A stretch of 64,000 nucleotides of DNA from an uncultured Aquimarina sp. (GCA_947498705.1 CANMLW010000001.1:496001-560000), one strand, 5' to 3'; numbered from the stretch's first letter, positions 1 to 9,948 are shown. Program-made: numbers and translations. The notes: generated from the sequence alone by a model not told the origin.

Positions 1-1145
1 TAAAGGAAACGGTTTTTAAAATGATGAAAGGGCAGAAGGCATATATGGGAGATATCGATAGTACACCTCGGTATGATATTTATTTATACCTGGCATCAGG
101 AGAGCAAAATTCACCTACTGGTTATGGAGCATTAGAACACCATACATCTACCGTAGTAGTTTTGCCAGAACAAATGCCAGATGAAGCATTGGCATCATCA
201 ATGATCGATGTTGTGTCTCATGAGTTTTTTCATATAGTCACACCCCTTAGTGTACATTCTGAAGATGTGCATTACTTTGACTATAATGAGCCAACTTTCT
301 CTAAGCACTTATGGATGTATGAAGGAGTTACAGAGTATTTTGCTACTCTTTTTCAAGTGAATCAGGAGATTGTAGAAGAAAGAGCTTTTTACGATAAAAT
401 AATGGATAAAATAAGAGGAGCAGCAAGTTATGATGATACTATGAGTTTTACAGAAATGAGCGAAAACATTTTAGAACAACCATATGCTTCTAATTATATC
501 AATGTATATGAAAAAGGGGCATTGATAGGAATGTGCATTGATATTTTAATGAGAGAAGAGAGTAATGGTAGTCGTGGTATTTTGTCTTTAATGAAAGAAT
601 TGTCATTAAAATACGGTAAAAACAAACCTTTTGAAGACGATAGATTGATAGAAGAACTTACAGAAATGACATATCCCTCTGTCGGCGATTTCTTAAAAAC
701 ACATGTTGAAGGAAAAACTCCTATATCTTATGAAAAATTCTTTGAAAAAGTCGGGCTTTCAGTCTCTTCAGAAAAAGTAGGAACCAATTATATTCACAAT
801 TCTGGAGCAATGATTGTAGCTGGGGATCAGGAAAAAGGTACAATATTTTTTAATGAGTTGGTATTGAATAATAGTTTTTGGGCAGATAATGGAGTTAAAC
901 CAAATGATGATATTGTAGCGATAAATGGAGAAAAATTAACCATCCAAAATGCTAATAATGTTTTAGGAGCCACTTTTCAGTGGCAAGAAGGGGATGATCT
1001 TGAGATTAAACTAAATAGAGCAGGAGAAGAAATTGTGATCAAAACAAAGGTTGCCAAATCATTTACACAGGCAAAAGTATTGATGGTAAATAAAAAAGCG
1101 ACCCAGAAACAGACAGAGCTTAGAAATGCATGGCTAAAAGGCTAA
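1..1145 (+). CDS. M61-family metallopeptidase with C-terminal PDZ domain (5' end missing)
   Basis: The reading frame is open from base 3 with no upstream stop, so the true start lies before the window and the first in-window ATG (base 21) is probably internal. The zinc motif HEFFH (H67, E68, H71 counted from that ATG) is followed by WMYEGVTEYFA, whose glutamate supplies the third ligand in the M61 (glycyl aminopeptidase) family. Residues about 270-350 form a PDZ-like module (NNSFWADNGVKPNDDIVAING). Family members are usually about 550-620 residues, so roughly the N-terminal third, including any signal peptide, is missing. A strong hairpin terminator follows, so the gene ends its transcript. 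The family assignment is firm. Substrate and location (periplasm or outer membrane is usual) are inferred. Confidence 0.88.
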   Translation, partial: KETVFKMMKGQKAYMGDIDSTPRYDIYLYLASGEQNSPTGYGALEHHTSTVVVLPEQMPDEALASSMIDVVSHEFFHIVTPLSVHSEDVHYFDYNEPTFSKHLWMYEGVTEYFATLFQVNQEIVEERAFYDKIMDKIRGAASYDDTMSFTEMSENILEQPYASNYINVYEKGALIGMCIDILMREESNGSRGILSLMKELSLKYGKNKPFEDDRLIEELTEMTYPSVGDFLKTHVEGKTPISYEKFFEKVGLSVSSEKVGTNYIHNSGAMIVAGDQEKGTIFFNELVLNNSFWADNGVKPNDDIVAINGEKLTIQNANNVLGATFQWQEGDDLEIKLNRAGEEIVIKTKVAKSFTQAKVLMVNKKATQKQTELRNAWLKG

Positions 1146-1198
1146 TTAAAATACATCAATTAAGTATTAAATAATTGGTTAAAAATAAATTTACTAGT

Positions 1199-1234
1199 AA
1201 AAACTACCATTACATTCATTTGATGGTAGTTTTT
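1199..1234 (+). terminator. Intrinsic terminator after the M61 peptidase
   Basis: AAAAACTACCAT (1199-1210) pairs perfectly with ATGGTAGTTTTT (1223-1234) around a 12-base loop, with a T run on the right arm. The 273-base gap to parE holds nothing else I can support. Confidence 0.8.
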
Positions 1235-1418
1235 CTATTATAGTAAAGTTGCAATTATGAATAATAATTTGGTATTAGAAATAAAGAAAATAGATGTAAT
1301 TTATTGATTTCTAATTAATCAACAAATTAAGTTAGAGATTTGTTAATTACTTTGTGTTGGTCCTATTTCAATTTAGTAAGCTAAATATTATATTAGCAAG
1401 CATTCTACCCGAGATTTT

Positions 1419-3284
1419 ATGAGTAAGGAAACCAAATATACCGAAGATAATATACGATCCCTCGATTGGAAAGAGCATATCCGAATGCGCCCCGGAATGT
1501 ATATAGGAAAACTAGGAGATGGTTCTTCTGCCGATGATGGTATCTATATTTTATTGAAAGAAGTACTCGATAACTCTATCGATGAATATGTAATGGGTGC
1601 AGGTAAAACCATCGAGATTTCTATTCAAGGAGATAAAGTGATTGTTAGAGACTATGGACGAGGAATTCCTTTGGGGAAAGTAGTGGATGTAGTTTCAAAA
1701 ATGAATACAGGGGGTAAATATGATTCTCGTGCGTTTAAAAAATCCGTAGGGTTAAACGGGGTAGGTACCAAAGCCGTTAATGCTTTGTCTACGTTTTTTA
1801 GAGTCGAATCTACCCGTGATGGTAAATCTGCTTCTGCCGAATTCGAAAAAGGAAACTTGACTAATCAAGAAACTTTAGATGAAACTTCTAGACGAAGAGG
1901 TACCAAGGTATCCTTTGTACCAGATAATACCATTTTTAAGCATTATAAGTATCGAACAGAGTACGTTGCAAAAATGCTTAAAAATTATGTGTATTTAAAT
2001 CCAGGGTTGACTATTATTTTTAATGGTGAAAAATATTTTTCTGAGAACGGACTTAAAGACTTACTTTCTGATAATATTAATGAGGAAGATAGACTATATA
2101 ATATTATCCATCTTAAGGGAGATGATATAGAAATTGCCATTACACATAGTAAAACACAATATAGTGAAGAGTACCATTCTTTTGTAAATGGACAACATAC
2201 CACGCAAGGGGGTACCCATCAAGCAGCTTTTAGAGAGGCTATAGTAAAAACTATTCGAGAGTTTTATGGCAAAAATTATGAAGCCAGTGATGTACGTAAA
2301 TCGATAGTATCTGCAATAAGTATTAAAGTAATGGAGCCGGTTTTTGAAAGTCAAACAAAAACAAAATTAGGGTCCACAGATATGGGGGGAGAGTTGCCAA
2401 CGGTACGTACCTATATTAATGATTTTATAAAAACAAAACTAGATAACTTTCTTCATAAAAATACGGATACAGCAGAGAGTCTACAACGTAAAATACTACA
2501 GGCAGAACGAGAACGTAAGGACTTATCGGGAATTCGAAAATTAGCCAAAGAAAGAGCAAAAAAAGCTAGTTTACATAATAAAAAACTTAGAGATTGTAGA
2601 ATTCATTTATCAGACAGTAAAAAAGATCGTAACCTCGAGAGTACCTTGTTTATCACAGAGGGAGATTCTGCAAGTGGTTCTATAACCAAATCAAGAGATG
2701 TTAATACTCAGGCGGTATTTAGTTTGCGAGGAAAACCGCTTAATTGTTACAATATGACCAAAAAGATTGTTTATGAGAATGAAGAATTCAATCTTTTACA
2801 AGCTGCATTGAACATAGAAGAATCTTTAGAAGATTTACGTTATAATAATATTGTCATTGCTACAGATGCCGATGTAGATGGGATGCATATTCGTTTGCTA
2901 TTAATTACATTCTTTTTACAGTTTTTTCCAGAGGTTATAAAAGAAGGACATTTATATATATTACAAACCCCTTTATTTAGGGTGCGTAATAAAAAAGAAA
3001 CGATTTATTGTTATTCTGAGAGAGAACGAAAGGACGCTATCAATAAATTGACAGGAAAACCAGAGATTACTCGATTTAAGGGACTTGGAGAGATATCTCC
3101 AGATGAATTTGTTCATTTTATTGGTGATGATATAAGATTAGACCCAGTAATGTTGGATAAGGAAAAGTCTATAGAGGAGCTATTATCTTTTTATATGGGA
3201 AAAAATACACCACAACGACAAGAGTTTATTATCGATAATCTAAAGGTAGAGTTGGATACGGTAGAAGAAAATAATAATCTATAA
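1419..3284 (+). CDS. parE: DNA topoisomerase IV subunit B
   Basis: 621-residue type IIA topoisomerase ATPase subunit. The N-terminal GHKL ATPase carries the conserved start [10 protein letters not shown], the Bergerat motifs VLDNSIDEY and RDYGRGIP, and [14 protein letters not shown]. The transducer domain follows. The TOPRIM domain has EGDSASGS (E414, D416) and the metal-binding DADVDGMH near residue 485. Length and the absence of a long insertion fit Bacteroidota ParE. The gene lies 43 bases upstream of a GyrA-like gene, as expected for a parE-parC operon whose products form the heterotetramer that decatenates daughter chromosomes. GyrB was considered, but pairing with a partner that lacks the gyrase box argues for topoisomerase IV. 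Confidence 0.93.
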   Translation: MSKETKYTEDNIRSLDWKEHIRMRPGMYIGKLGDGSSADDGIYILLKEVLDNSIDEYVMGAGKTIEISIQGDKVIVRDYGRGIPLGKVVDVVSKMNTGGKYDSRAFKKSVGLNGVGTKAVNALSTFFRVESTRDGKSASAEFEKGNLTNQETLDETSRRRGTKVSFVPDNTIFKHYKYRTEYVAKMLKNYVYLNPGLTIIFNGEKYFSENGLKDLLSDNINEEDRLYNIIHLKGDDIEIAITHSKTQYSEEYHSFVNGQHTTQGGTHQAAFREAIVKTIREFYGKNYEASDVRKSIVSAISIKVMEPVFESQTKTKLGSTDMGGELPTVRTYINDFIKTKLDNFLHKNTDTAESLQRKILQAERERKDLSGIRKLAKERAKKASLHNKKLRDCRIHLSDSKKDRNLESTLFITEGDSASGSITKSRDVNTQAVFSLRGKPLNCYNMTKKIVYENEEFNLLQAALNIEESLEDLRYNNIVIATDADVDGMHIRLLLITFFLQFFPEVIKEGHLYILQTPLFRVRNKKETIYCYSERERKDAINKLTGKPEITRFKGLGEISPDEFVHFIGDDIRLDPVMLDKEKSIEELLSFYMGKNTPQRQEFIIDNLKVELDTVEENNNL

Positions 3285-3327
3285 AGTAAAAGTTTAAACA
3301 AAAACTTAAAAAGCCCATAAATTTTAT

Positions 3328-6018
3328 ATGGATTTGGAAAACGAAAACGAAGAACTACATCACGACTCGGCTTCAGAGAATCATCAGCCACAAGAGGTAA
3401 TTACCAAAGTTACCGGTATGTATAAAGACTGGTTTTTAGATTATGCTTCTTATGTAATTCTAGAACGGGCAGTACCGGCAATAGAAGATGGTCTTAAACC
3501 CGTACAAAGACGTATTCTTCATTCTATGAAGGATCTCGATGATGGGCGTTATAATAAAGTAGCCAATATTGTAGGACATACCATGCAATACCACCCGCAT
3601 GGTGATGCTAGTATTTCTGATGCAATGGTGCAAGTAGGTCAAAAAGAATTGTTGATCGATATGCAAGGTAACTGGGGTAATATACTTACAGGAGATAGGG
3701 CGGCGGCATCAAGATATATAGAAGCTCGTTTATCAAAATTTGCGCTCGATGTTGTATATAATCCAAAGATTACAGATTGGCAATTGTCGTATGATGGTAG
3801 AAAAAAAGAACCTATAAATCTTCCTGTAAAGTTTCCATTATTGCTTGCACAAGGGGCAGAAGGTATTGCAGTTGGGTTAAGTACCAAAATACTTCCGCAT
3901 AATTTTATAGAGCTTATAGATGCTTCAATAAAGCATTTACAAGGGAAACGATTTACAATATTACCCGATTTTCCTACTTCAGGTATTGCCGATATAACCA
4001 ATTATAATGATGGTAATAGAGGAGGAAAAGTAAGAGTACGAGCTGAAATATCTCAATATGATAAAAATACTTTGATTATTAATGAGATACCATACTCTAC
4101 TACAACGACTTCTTTAATAGATTCTATCCTTAAAGCCAATGATAAAGGTAAGATCAAAATAAAGAAAATTGAAGATAATACAGCTGCAACCGTAGAGATT
4201 TTGGTGCATCTTCCTTCGGGGATTTCTCCTGATAAGACCATAGATGCATTGTATGCTTTTACAAATTGTGAAGTATCGATCTCTCCTTTAGGTTGTGTGA
4301 TAGAAGATAACAAACCTAATTTTATTGGTGTTTCAGAAATGTTACGTCGCTCAACAGATAATACAGTTGAGCTGTTAAAGATGGAGCTTGAAATTCAATT
4401 AAATGAATTACAAGAACAATGGCACTTTGCATCTTTAGAACGAATTTTTATAGAAAACAGAATCTACCGGGATATAGAAGAAGTAGATACCTGGGAAGGT
4501 GTAATTGAAGCAATAGATAAAGGATTACAACCTCATATTAAACACCTTAAAAGAAAAGTTACAGAAGAAGATATTGTAAGACTTACCGAAATACGAATCA
4601 AACGTATTTCTAAGTTTGATATAGATAAAGCGCAACAAAAAATAGAAGCGTTAGAAGAAGATATAGCTACTGTAAAACATCATCTCGATAATCTGATAAC
4701 GTATGCGATAGATTATTTTAAGAGATTAAAAACTACCTATGGTAAAGGGAAAGAACGCAAAACAGAAATCAAGATTTTTGATGATATTGAAGCGACCAAA
4801 GTAGTTATTCGAAACACAAAACTATATGTAAATAGAGAAGAAGGTTTTGTAGGTACATCATTGCGTAGAGATGAGTACGTTACCGATTGCTCTGATATCG
4901 ATGATATTATTTGTTTTACGACAGATGGTAAAATGATGATTACAAAAGTCGATTCCAAAACCTTTGTTGGGAAGGGAATAATTCATGTTGCCGTTTTCAA
5001 GAAGAAGGATAAACGCACCATTTATAATATGATTTATCAGGATGGTAGAGGAGGAGCATCATATGTAAAACGATTTGCTGTTACCGGTGTTACCAGAGAT
5101 AAAGAATACGATTTGACACAAGGAAAAAAATCGTCTAAAGTCTCTTATTTTTCTGCCAATCCTAATGGAGAAGCAGAAGTGATTACTATTTTATTGCGCC
5201 AGGCGGGAAGTATTAAAAAACTAAAATTCGACCTTGATTTTGCAGATTTACTGATAAAGGGAAGAGGCGTAAAAGGTAATATTGTTACCAAATATAATAT
5301 TAAACGTATCGAACTAAAAGAACAAGGAGTTTCTACCTTAAAGCCTCGTAAAATATGGTTCGACGATTCTGTACAACGTATTAATGTAGACGGTAGAGGG
5401 GAGTTGTTAGGAGAGTTTAGAGGGGAAGATCGTTTGTTAATTATTAGCCAGAAAGGGTTTATAAAAACAATAGTACCAGAAATGACGCTGCATTTTAATT
5501 CTGATATGATTGTTTTAGAAAAATGGAACCCTAAAAAACCCATTTCGGCTATATATTGGGACGGAGAAAAGGAGCGCTATTATGTAAAGCGTTTTTTAAT
5601 AGAAAACCCCGATCGAGAAGAAACTTTTATTACAGAGCATCAAAAATCGTTTTTAGAAGTGATTTCTACAGATTATAGACCCATTGCAGAAATTGTATTT
5701 AATAAGATTAGAGGGAAAGACCCTCGTCCAAATGAGGAAGTTAATTTAGAAGAGTTTATTGCGGTAAAAGGAATTAAGGCGTTAGGAAATCAATTAACAA
5801 CTTATAAGGTAAGACAGGTAAATATGCTGGAGTCACTTCCTTATGAAGAGCCAGAACCCGTTGCCACAGAAGATATAGAAGTTATAGAAGAAGAAAATGT
5901 ATCTACAGATACGACAGAACCAACAGTAACAAAAGAGTCAGATCCCAATAGTGCCGATCCAAACGATATACAGTCAGAGGACGAGGATGGTGATGGAGAG
6001 CAGACTTCTTTGTTTTGA
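3328..6018 (+). CDS. parC: DNA topoisomerase IV subunit A
   Basis: 896-residue DNA-cleaving subunit of topoisomerase IV. The N-terminal winged-helix/tower domain carries GLKPVQRRIL, YHPHGDASI and the catalytic tyrosine Y130 in AAASRYIEARLS. A coiled region around residues 400-460 precedes a beta-pinwheel-like C-terminal domain. The gyrase-specific box (QRRGGKG type) is absent, which favours ParC over GyrA. The last 50 residues are an acidic, low-complexity tail rich in E, D, T and S. The gene follows parE closely and is probably co-transcribed with it. Confidence 0.93.
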   Translation: MDLENENEELHHDSASENHQPQEVITKVTGMYKDWFLDYASYVILERAVPAIEDGLKPVQRRILHSMKDLDDGRYNKVANIVGHTMQYHPHGDASISDAMVQVGQKELLIDMQGNWGNILTGDRAAASRYIEARLSKFALDVVYNPKITDWQLSYDGRKKEPINLPVKFPLLLAQGAEGIAVGLSTKILPHNFIELIDASIKHLQGKRFTILPDFPTSGIADITNYNDGNRGGKVRVRAEISQYDKNTLIINEIPYSTTTTSLIDSILKANDKGKIKIKKIEDNTAATVEILVHLPSGISPDKTIDALYAFTNCEVSISPLGCVIEDNKPNFIGVSEMLRRSTDNTVELLKMELEIQLNELQEQWHFASLERIFIENRIYRDIEEVDTWEGVIEAIDKGLQPHIKHLKRKVTEEDIVRLTEIRIKRISKFDIDKAQQKIEALEEDIATVKHHLDNLITYAIDYFKRLKTTYGKGKERKTEIKIFDDIEATKVVIRNTKLYVNREEGFVGTSLRRDEYVTDCSDIDDIICFTTDGKMMITKVDSKTFVGKGIIHVAVFKKKDKRTIYNMIYQDGRGGASYVKRFAVTGVTRDKEYDLTQGKKSSKVSYFSANPNGEAEVITILLRQAGSIKKLKFDLDFADLLIKGRGVKGNIVTKYNIKRIELKEQGVSTLKPRKIWFDDSVQRINVDGRGELLGEFRGEDRLLIISQKGFIKTIVPEMTLHFNSDMIVLEKWNPKKPISAIYWDGEKERYYVKRFLIENPDREETFITEHQKSFLEVISTDYRPIAEIVFNKIRGKDPRPNEEVNLEEFIAVKGIKALGNQLTTYKVRQVNMLESLPYEEPEPVATEDIEVIEEENVSTDTTEPTVTKESDPNSADPNDIQSEDEDGDGEQTSLF

Positions 6019-6065
6019 TTTTTGGTTACCTAAAAATTAGTTGTCAAACGATAAATTTATAACAA

Positions 6066-6905
6066 TTGACAGATTTTATTAGGAAATATATAGATGTAAA
6101 TGATATAGAAGGGGTTATCTTGTATAGCTTTATCATATTGTTTATTAGCTGGTTGTTTTCTTGGGTTTTTAGAAAACTAATGGTTTTATTTTTAAATAAA
6201 AATCAAACCATAGCAAGTACGAATGTAACCAGTCTTAAATTTGCCAAGAACTCTATAAAGTTTGTGTTTTTTCTGATTGCATTTATTGTTATTATAGGTA
6301 CTGTTCCTTTTTTACGTCGTCAGGCCACACTTATTTTTTCGGGAGCTGGTATTTTGGCAGCTATTATTGGTTTTGCGGCACAAGCTGCAATTTCTAATTT
6401 AATTGCAGGAGTATTTATTGTAATTTTTAAACCCTTTAGAATAGGGGATTACATCAAATTAGACAAAGAAAGAGTAGGTATTGTGGTGGATATTACTCTA
6501 AGACATACGGTTATTAATACTTTTGAAAATAAACGATTAATTATCCCCAATTCTATTATAAGTACAGAGTCAATACTAAATCATACTATCGAAGAGAGTA
6601 GAGTACTAAGTTTTAATAATTTAAAAGTAGGACTAAATGCAGATATCGATTTAGTAAGGAAAATTATTTTAGAAGAAGCAGAAAAGTTAGAATATTCTAC
6701 TGTAGATGATGATAATAATGCTGCAGAAGTAAGAGTAATTGATATTTACGAATCTTATATTCATATTAGGGCGTATGTTTGGATTTCTGAACCCTTTAAA
6801 GAGTTTAGGATGAAATGTAAACTAAAAGAAAAAGTACATAAACGTTTTCTTGAGGAAAATGTAGAAATGCCAATCCCAAAACGTAAGGTGGTAACTTCAT
6901 CGTGA
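6066..6905 (+). CDS. MscS-family mechanosensitive ion channel (TTG start)
   Basis: 279-residue inner-membrane protein with an N-terminal helix (residues about 16-36), a second hydrophobic segment (55-75) and a pore-lining helix rich in Gly and Ala (GAGILAAIIGFAAQAAISN). This is followed by IAGVFIVIFKPFRIGDYI, the classic MscS pore/beta-domain junction. The family opens under membrane tension to release solutes during hypo-osmotic shock. An in-frame TAA at 6060-6062 sits just before TTG 6066 and no in-frame ATG precedes the first membrane helix, so TTG is the likely start. It lies 47 bases after parC and may be transcribed with it. Confidence 0.88.
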   Translation: MTDFIRKYIDVNDIEGVILYSFIILFISWLFSWVFRKLMVLFLNKNQTIASTNVTSLKFAKNSIKFVFFLIAFIVIIGTVPFLRRQATLIFSGAGILAAIIGFAAQAAISNLIAGVFIVIFKPFRIGDYIKLDKERVGIVVDITLRHTVINTFENKRLIIPNSIISTESILNHTIEESRVLSFNNLKVGLNADIDLVRKIILEEAEKLEYSTVDDDNNAAEVRVIDIYESYIHIRAYVWISEPFKEFRMKCKLKEKVHKRFLEENVEMPIPKRKVVTSS

Positions 6906-6968
6906 TAAGTCTTTTAGTAGATTTTCTATGTTTTATGATTTAAAGAGTTTTTTAGGTTATACTAGAAA

Positions 6969-7000
6969 TAACACGCATATAGGTGTTACTCTATTTTTTT
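6969..7000 (+). terminator. Probable terminator after mscS
   Basis: TAACAC (6969-6974) pairs with GTGTTA (6983-6988), followed by CTCTATTTTTTT. The stem is short, so confidence is moderate. Confidence 0.5.
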
Positions 7001-7105
7001 AAAACTTGAAAATCAAGAAAATCATATGCTATACTTAGATACATGGTGATGATGATTTCGCTACAAAAAGCGTTAGTAACAATTAAAAGAAAATTTTAAA
7101 TTTAA

Positions 7106-7123
7106 TTACCGAACGTTTGGTAA
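7106..7123. promoter_or_regulatory. Palindromic operator upstream of the TetR gene
   Basis: TTACCGAACGTTTGGTAA is an 18-base palindrome with one mismatched pair. It lies 28 bases before the TetR start codon. A second near-identical copy lies at 7732-7749, before the next gene. Size and position are typical of a TetR-family operator, so binding by the adjacent regulator is a reasonable inference. Confidence 0.72.
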
Positions 7124-7146
7124 AATAATTATTTTGTTTACATTTG
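7116..7146 (+). promoter_or_regulatory. Bacteroidota-type promoter of the TetR gene, overlapping the operator
   Basis: TTTG (7116-7119), a 19-base spacer and TACATTTG (7139-7146) match the Bacteroidota -33/-7 pattern (TTTG and TAnnTTTG). The -33 box lies inside the palindrome, so a bound repressor would block the polymerase. The predicted transcript start falls at or next to the ATG at 7151, so the mRNA may be almost leaderless. Confidence 0.55.
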
Positions 7147-7150
7147 TACT

Positions 7151-7714
7151 ATGAGACCACAAAAAGTATTAGATATAGACATCTTAACAGGTTTGGCTAA
7201 AGTTTTTCGATCCAAAGGATATGAAGGGGCTAGTTTAAAAGAATTATCAGAAGCAACAGGTTTAAAAAAGGCCAGTCTATATCATAGATTTCCAAATGGA
7301 AAACAAGAAATGGCTGATGCTGTTTTAAATCATTTAGATAACTGGGTCAAAAATAATGTGTTTCAATCGCTTTTAGACAATGATAGTGAGCCACAGATAA
7401 GATTAAAAAATGGATTGTTAGGAATTAGAACGTTGTATAATGGAGGAAAAGAAACTTGCATTTTTCGTGCTTTATCTATGCAAGCTGGTATTGAATTGTT
7501 TGAAGAACAAATAAATAAAGGAATGAACGAATGGTTTTCTTCTTTTAAAGCAATAGGAATTGCCTTAAACTTAAATCCTAAAGATGCAGAGCAGAGAGCT
7601 TTACAGGTGCTAATTGAAATACAGGGTAGTTTAATTGTTGCCAAAGGCTTAGGAAATATTTCAATTTTCGAAAACACCTTACAGAAGGTTGAGTTAGACT
7701 ATTTAAAGGAATAA
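7151..7714 (+). CDS. TetR/AcrR-family transcriptional regulator
   Basis: 187 residues. The N-terminal helix-turn-helix spans about residues 8-55, with the recognisable pattern FRSKGYEGASLKELSEATGLKKASLYHRFPNGKQEM. The rest is an all-helical ligand/dimer domain. The family represses nearby genes until a small ligand binds. The two matching palindromes before this gene and before the next one suggest autorepression and control of the NTF2-like and hydrolase genes. The inducing ligand is unknown. The start is fixed by the short distance to the HTH. Confidence 0.88.
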   Translation: MRPQKVLDIDILTGLAKVFRSKGYEGASLKELSEATGLKKASLYHRFPNGKQEMADAVLNHLDNWVKNNVFQSLLDNDSEPQIRLKNGLLGIRTLYNGGKETCIFRALSMQAGIELFEEQINKGMNEWFSSFKAIGIALNLNPKDAEQRALQVLIEIQGSLIVAKGLGNISIFENTLQKVELDYLKE

Positions 7715-7731
7715 AAATTTGAGTATTAATT

Positions 7732-7749
7732 TTACCGAATGTTTGGTAA
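7732..7749. promoter_or_regulatory. Second copy of the TetR operator, before the NTF2-like gene
   Basis: TTACCGAATGTTTGGTAA differs from the site at 7106-7123 by one base (T for C at the ninth position). It overlaps an ATG at 7739 that would otherwise extend the next gene, which argues that the real start of that gene is downstream. Confidence 0.7.
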
Positions 7750-7765
7750 TAAATATAAAAGGATT

Positions 7766-8173
7766 ATGAAAAAATTTCCATTGCCACCTTTCAATGAAGA
7801 AACGGCAAAACAAAAAGTTCAAATGGCAGAAGACGCATGGAATAGCAAAGACCCTGTAACTGTGTCTATGGCTTATACTGAAGATACCGAATGGCGTAAC
7901 AGAACCAGTTTTATCAATGGACGCAAAGAAGTTCAGGAGTTTTTAAAAAACAAATGGATTAATGAACGTAATTACAAGCTTAAAAAAGAACTCTGGGGTT
8001 TTAGGAATAATCGAATAGCTGTAAGATTCGAATATGAATATCAAAATAAAGAAGGGAAGTGGTATAGGGCATATGGTAATGAAAATTGGGAGTTTGATGA
8101 AAATGGATTAATGCAAAAACGCTATGCGAGTATTAATGATTTAGAAATAAAAGAATCTGAACGAAAACTATAG
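7766..8173 (+). CDS. NTF2-like (SnoaL / DUF1348-type) protein
   Basis: 135 residues from ATG 7766 ([12 protein letters not shown]). An ATG at 7739 is in frame but sits inside the palindromic operator, so I reject it. The pattern [20 protein letters not shown], then [11 protein letters not shown] and [15 protein letters not shown], then [18 protein letters not shown], fits the cone-shaped NTF2-like fold of the DUF1348 group. These proteins are small cytoplasmic proteins, often enzymes or ligand binders, without a single shared reaction. It lies between a TetR regulator and a hydrolase and is probably de-repressed together with them. Confidence 0.8.
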   Translation: MKKFPLPPFNEETAKQKVQMAEDAWNSKDPVTVSMAYTEDTEWRNRTSFINGRKEVQEFLKNKWINERNYKLKKELWGFRNNRIAVRFEYEYQNKEGKWYRAYGNENWEFDENGLMQKRYASINDLEIKESERKL

Positions 8174-8185
8174 ATACCTAGAACA

Positions 8186-9160
8186 ATGAAAAAAATGAAT
8201 CTTATTTATCTGTTAGTTTTAACGCTAATAGTTTCATGCCAAGAAAAACCGAACACATCAAATAATAAAGAAATATACATGGTAAAAAATGAAAAAAAAA
8301 TAAACTCAATAAATTACAAAACACTAGACGTTGATGGTGTAAACATTGCCTATAGAGAATCAGGAAATAGTAAAAACCCAACACTAGTTCTTCTACATGG
8401 TTTTCCATCTTCCTCACATCAATACAGAAAAGTATTGAATCAACTTTCTGATGAATTTTATCTAGTCGCACCCGATTATCCTGGTTTTGGGAATAGTGAT
8501 TTCCCTCTTACTGAAGATTATAAATACACTTTTGACAATATTGCTAAAACTATTAATTCATTTTTAGAATTAAAAGGAATTAATACCTATGCATTAATGA
8601 TCCAGGATTATGGTGCGCCAATTGGTTTTAGAATAGCTACCGCACATCCCGAAAGAGTAACCGCAATAATTAACCAAAATGGTAATGCATATGAAGAAGG
8701 GCTGGGAGAAGCCTGGAAAGGTATTAGAGCATTCTGGGCTAATAGAAATGAGAAAACAGAAAATACATTATTACCAACTTTCTCTTTAGAAGGTTTAAAA
8801 TGGCAGTATACACATGGAACTAGAAATCCTGAAAGCGTTAATCCAGACACATGGCATTTAGATTATTTAAGAATGTCTAGACCCAATGCTCATGCAGTAA
8901 ACATTGATTTGTTTTACGATTATCAAAACAATTTAAAATTATATCCAAAATGGCAACAGTATTTAAGAGATAACCAACCACCTCTATTGATTGTTTGGGG
9001 TAAGAATGATGAATTCTTTCCTGAAAGCGGAGCTGAAGCCTTTAAACGAGATGTAAAAAACATAGATTATAATATTTATAACACGGGACATTTTGCATTG
9101 GAAGAAGATGGAAATGAAATCATTAATAAAATTAGAATATTTATGAAGAGAACATTGTGA
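8186..9160 (+). CDS. Lipoprotein alpha/beta hydrolase (epoxide hydrolase/haloalkane dehalogenase-like)
   Basis: 324 residues. A lipoprotein signal ends in the lipobox LIVSC (C18), so the enzyme is probably membrane-anchored outside the cytoplasm. The fold shows the oxyanion motif HGFPSSSHQY (71-80), DYPGFGNSD, a nucleophile D141 in QDYGAPIG, an acid near WGKNDEFFP and a base H302 in GHFALEED. An aspartate nucleophile in D-Y-G is characteristic of epoxide hydrolases and haloalkane dehalogenases rather than Ser esterases. It starts 12 bases after the NTF2-like gene, so the two are one transcript under the TetR operator. The exact substrate cannot be told. Confidence 0.85.
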   Translation: MKKMNLIYLLVLTLIVSCQEKPNTSNNKEIYMVKNEKKINSINYKTLDVDGVNIAYRESGNSKNPTLVLLHGFPSSSHQYRKVLNQLSDEFYLVAPDYPGFGNSDFPLTEDYKYTFDNIAKTINSFLELKGINTYALMIQDYGAPIGFRIATAHPERVTAIINQNGNAYEEGLGEAWKGIRAFWANRNEKTENTLLPTFSLEGLKWQYTHGTRNPESVNPDTWHLDYLRMSRPNAHAVNIDLFYDYQNNLKLYPKWQQYLRDNQPPLLIVWGKNDEFFPESGAEAFKRDVKNIDYNIYNTGHFALEEDGNEIINKIRIFMKRTL

Positions 9161-9194
9161 AATAGCCAGTTACTAACAATGTATAAAAGTAATA

Positions 9195-9225
9195 GCGGTT
9201 TGGGTATATACTCAAACCGTTTTTG
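9195..9225 (+). terminator. Terminator after the hydrolase operon
   Basis: GCGGTTTGGG (9195-9204) pairs with CTCAAACCGT (9211-9220) across a TATATA loop, followed by TTTTG. It closes the TetR-controlled unit. Confidence 0.72.
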
Positions 9226-9369
9226 TTTTAAATAAATATATTGTTATCCAAAAAATAACCGCTTATCAATCTACCGCTACTCTTATAATAAATTGTTATG
9301 TATTAAGTGAACAGTTAAATTAAACTAAATCATCTGAAATATAATAATAGCACTGATCAATATACAATG

Positions 9370-9948
9370 TTATGATTTCTTAACAAACTTGGTAAGAATC
9401 ACAATATGTTGGCCATTTGCACGACCCTCTATTTGCTCGGCATTGTCATGAACCAAAGAAATATTTCGTACATGCGTACCTCGTTTGGCAGTAAAATTAG
9501 CACCTTTTACATCGAGATCTTTTATCAAAACTACCGAGTCACCTGCTTGCAGTATAACCCCATTAGCGTCTAGGTGTTTAATAGCCTCTTCCTTATCATC
9601 ACCATCACCAGTTGCATTAGCCCATACCATCATATCATCATCTAAATAGAGCATATCCAATAAATCCTGTGGCCACCCTTCTGATTTTAAACGATGTAAC
9701 ATTCTCCAGGCCATTACTTGTACCGCAGGAACTTCGCTCCACATACTATCATTAAGACAACGCCAGAAGTTGGGATCCATTTTTTCTGGATTTTCAATTT
9801 GCGTTATACAAGTTTGCGAAATTAAAATATGTGAATCGATTCCTGTTTTAGGTGATTTAGGCACTTCATAAACAACTAGATTTTCTGATGCTCCTGATAA
9901 TTCGCAAACAGATCCACTTCGTTTATGCAACTCTCTTTCAAAGCTCAT
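9370..9948 (-). CDS. phnA: PhnA-like zinc-ribbon/SH3 protein
   Basis: 192 residues. The N-terminus RELHKRSGSVCELSG resembles the PhnA zinc-ribbon region. The C-terminal part (DANGVILQAGDSVVLIKDL, then VKGANFTAKRGTHVRNISL and IEGRANGQHIVILTKFVKK) is the conserved PhnA domain. PhnA was named for its place beside phosphonate genes in E. coli, but its role is unclear in lineages with no phn operon, and none is present here. It is cytoplasmic and without a membrane segment. I am confident of the family and uncertain of function. Confidence 0.82.
   Translation of the reverse strand: MSFERELHKRSGSVCELSGASENLVVYEVPKSPKTGIDSHILISQTCITQIENPEKMDPNFWRCLNDSMWSEVPAVQVMAWRMLHRLKSEGWPQDLLDMLYLDDDMMVWANATGDGDDKEEAIKHLDANGVILQAGDSVVLIKDLDVKGANFTAKRGTHVRNISLVHDNAEQIEGRANGQHIVILTKFVKKS

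Noticed and set aside
1419..6018. gyrB-gyrA instead of parE-parC
   Set aside because: The A subunit lacks the gyrase box and the two genes are adjacent, which favours topoisomerase IV.
7739..7765. Earlier ATG for the NTF2-like protein
   Set aside because: It lies inside the palindromic operator, and the next ATG (7766) starts the conserved sequence.
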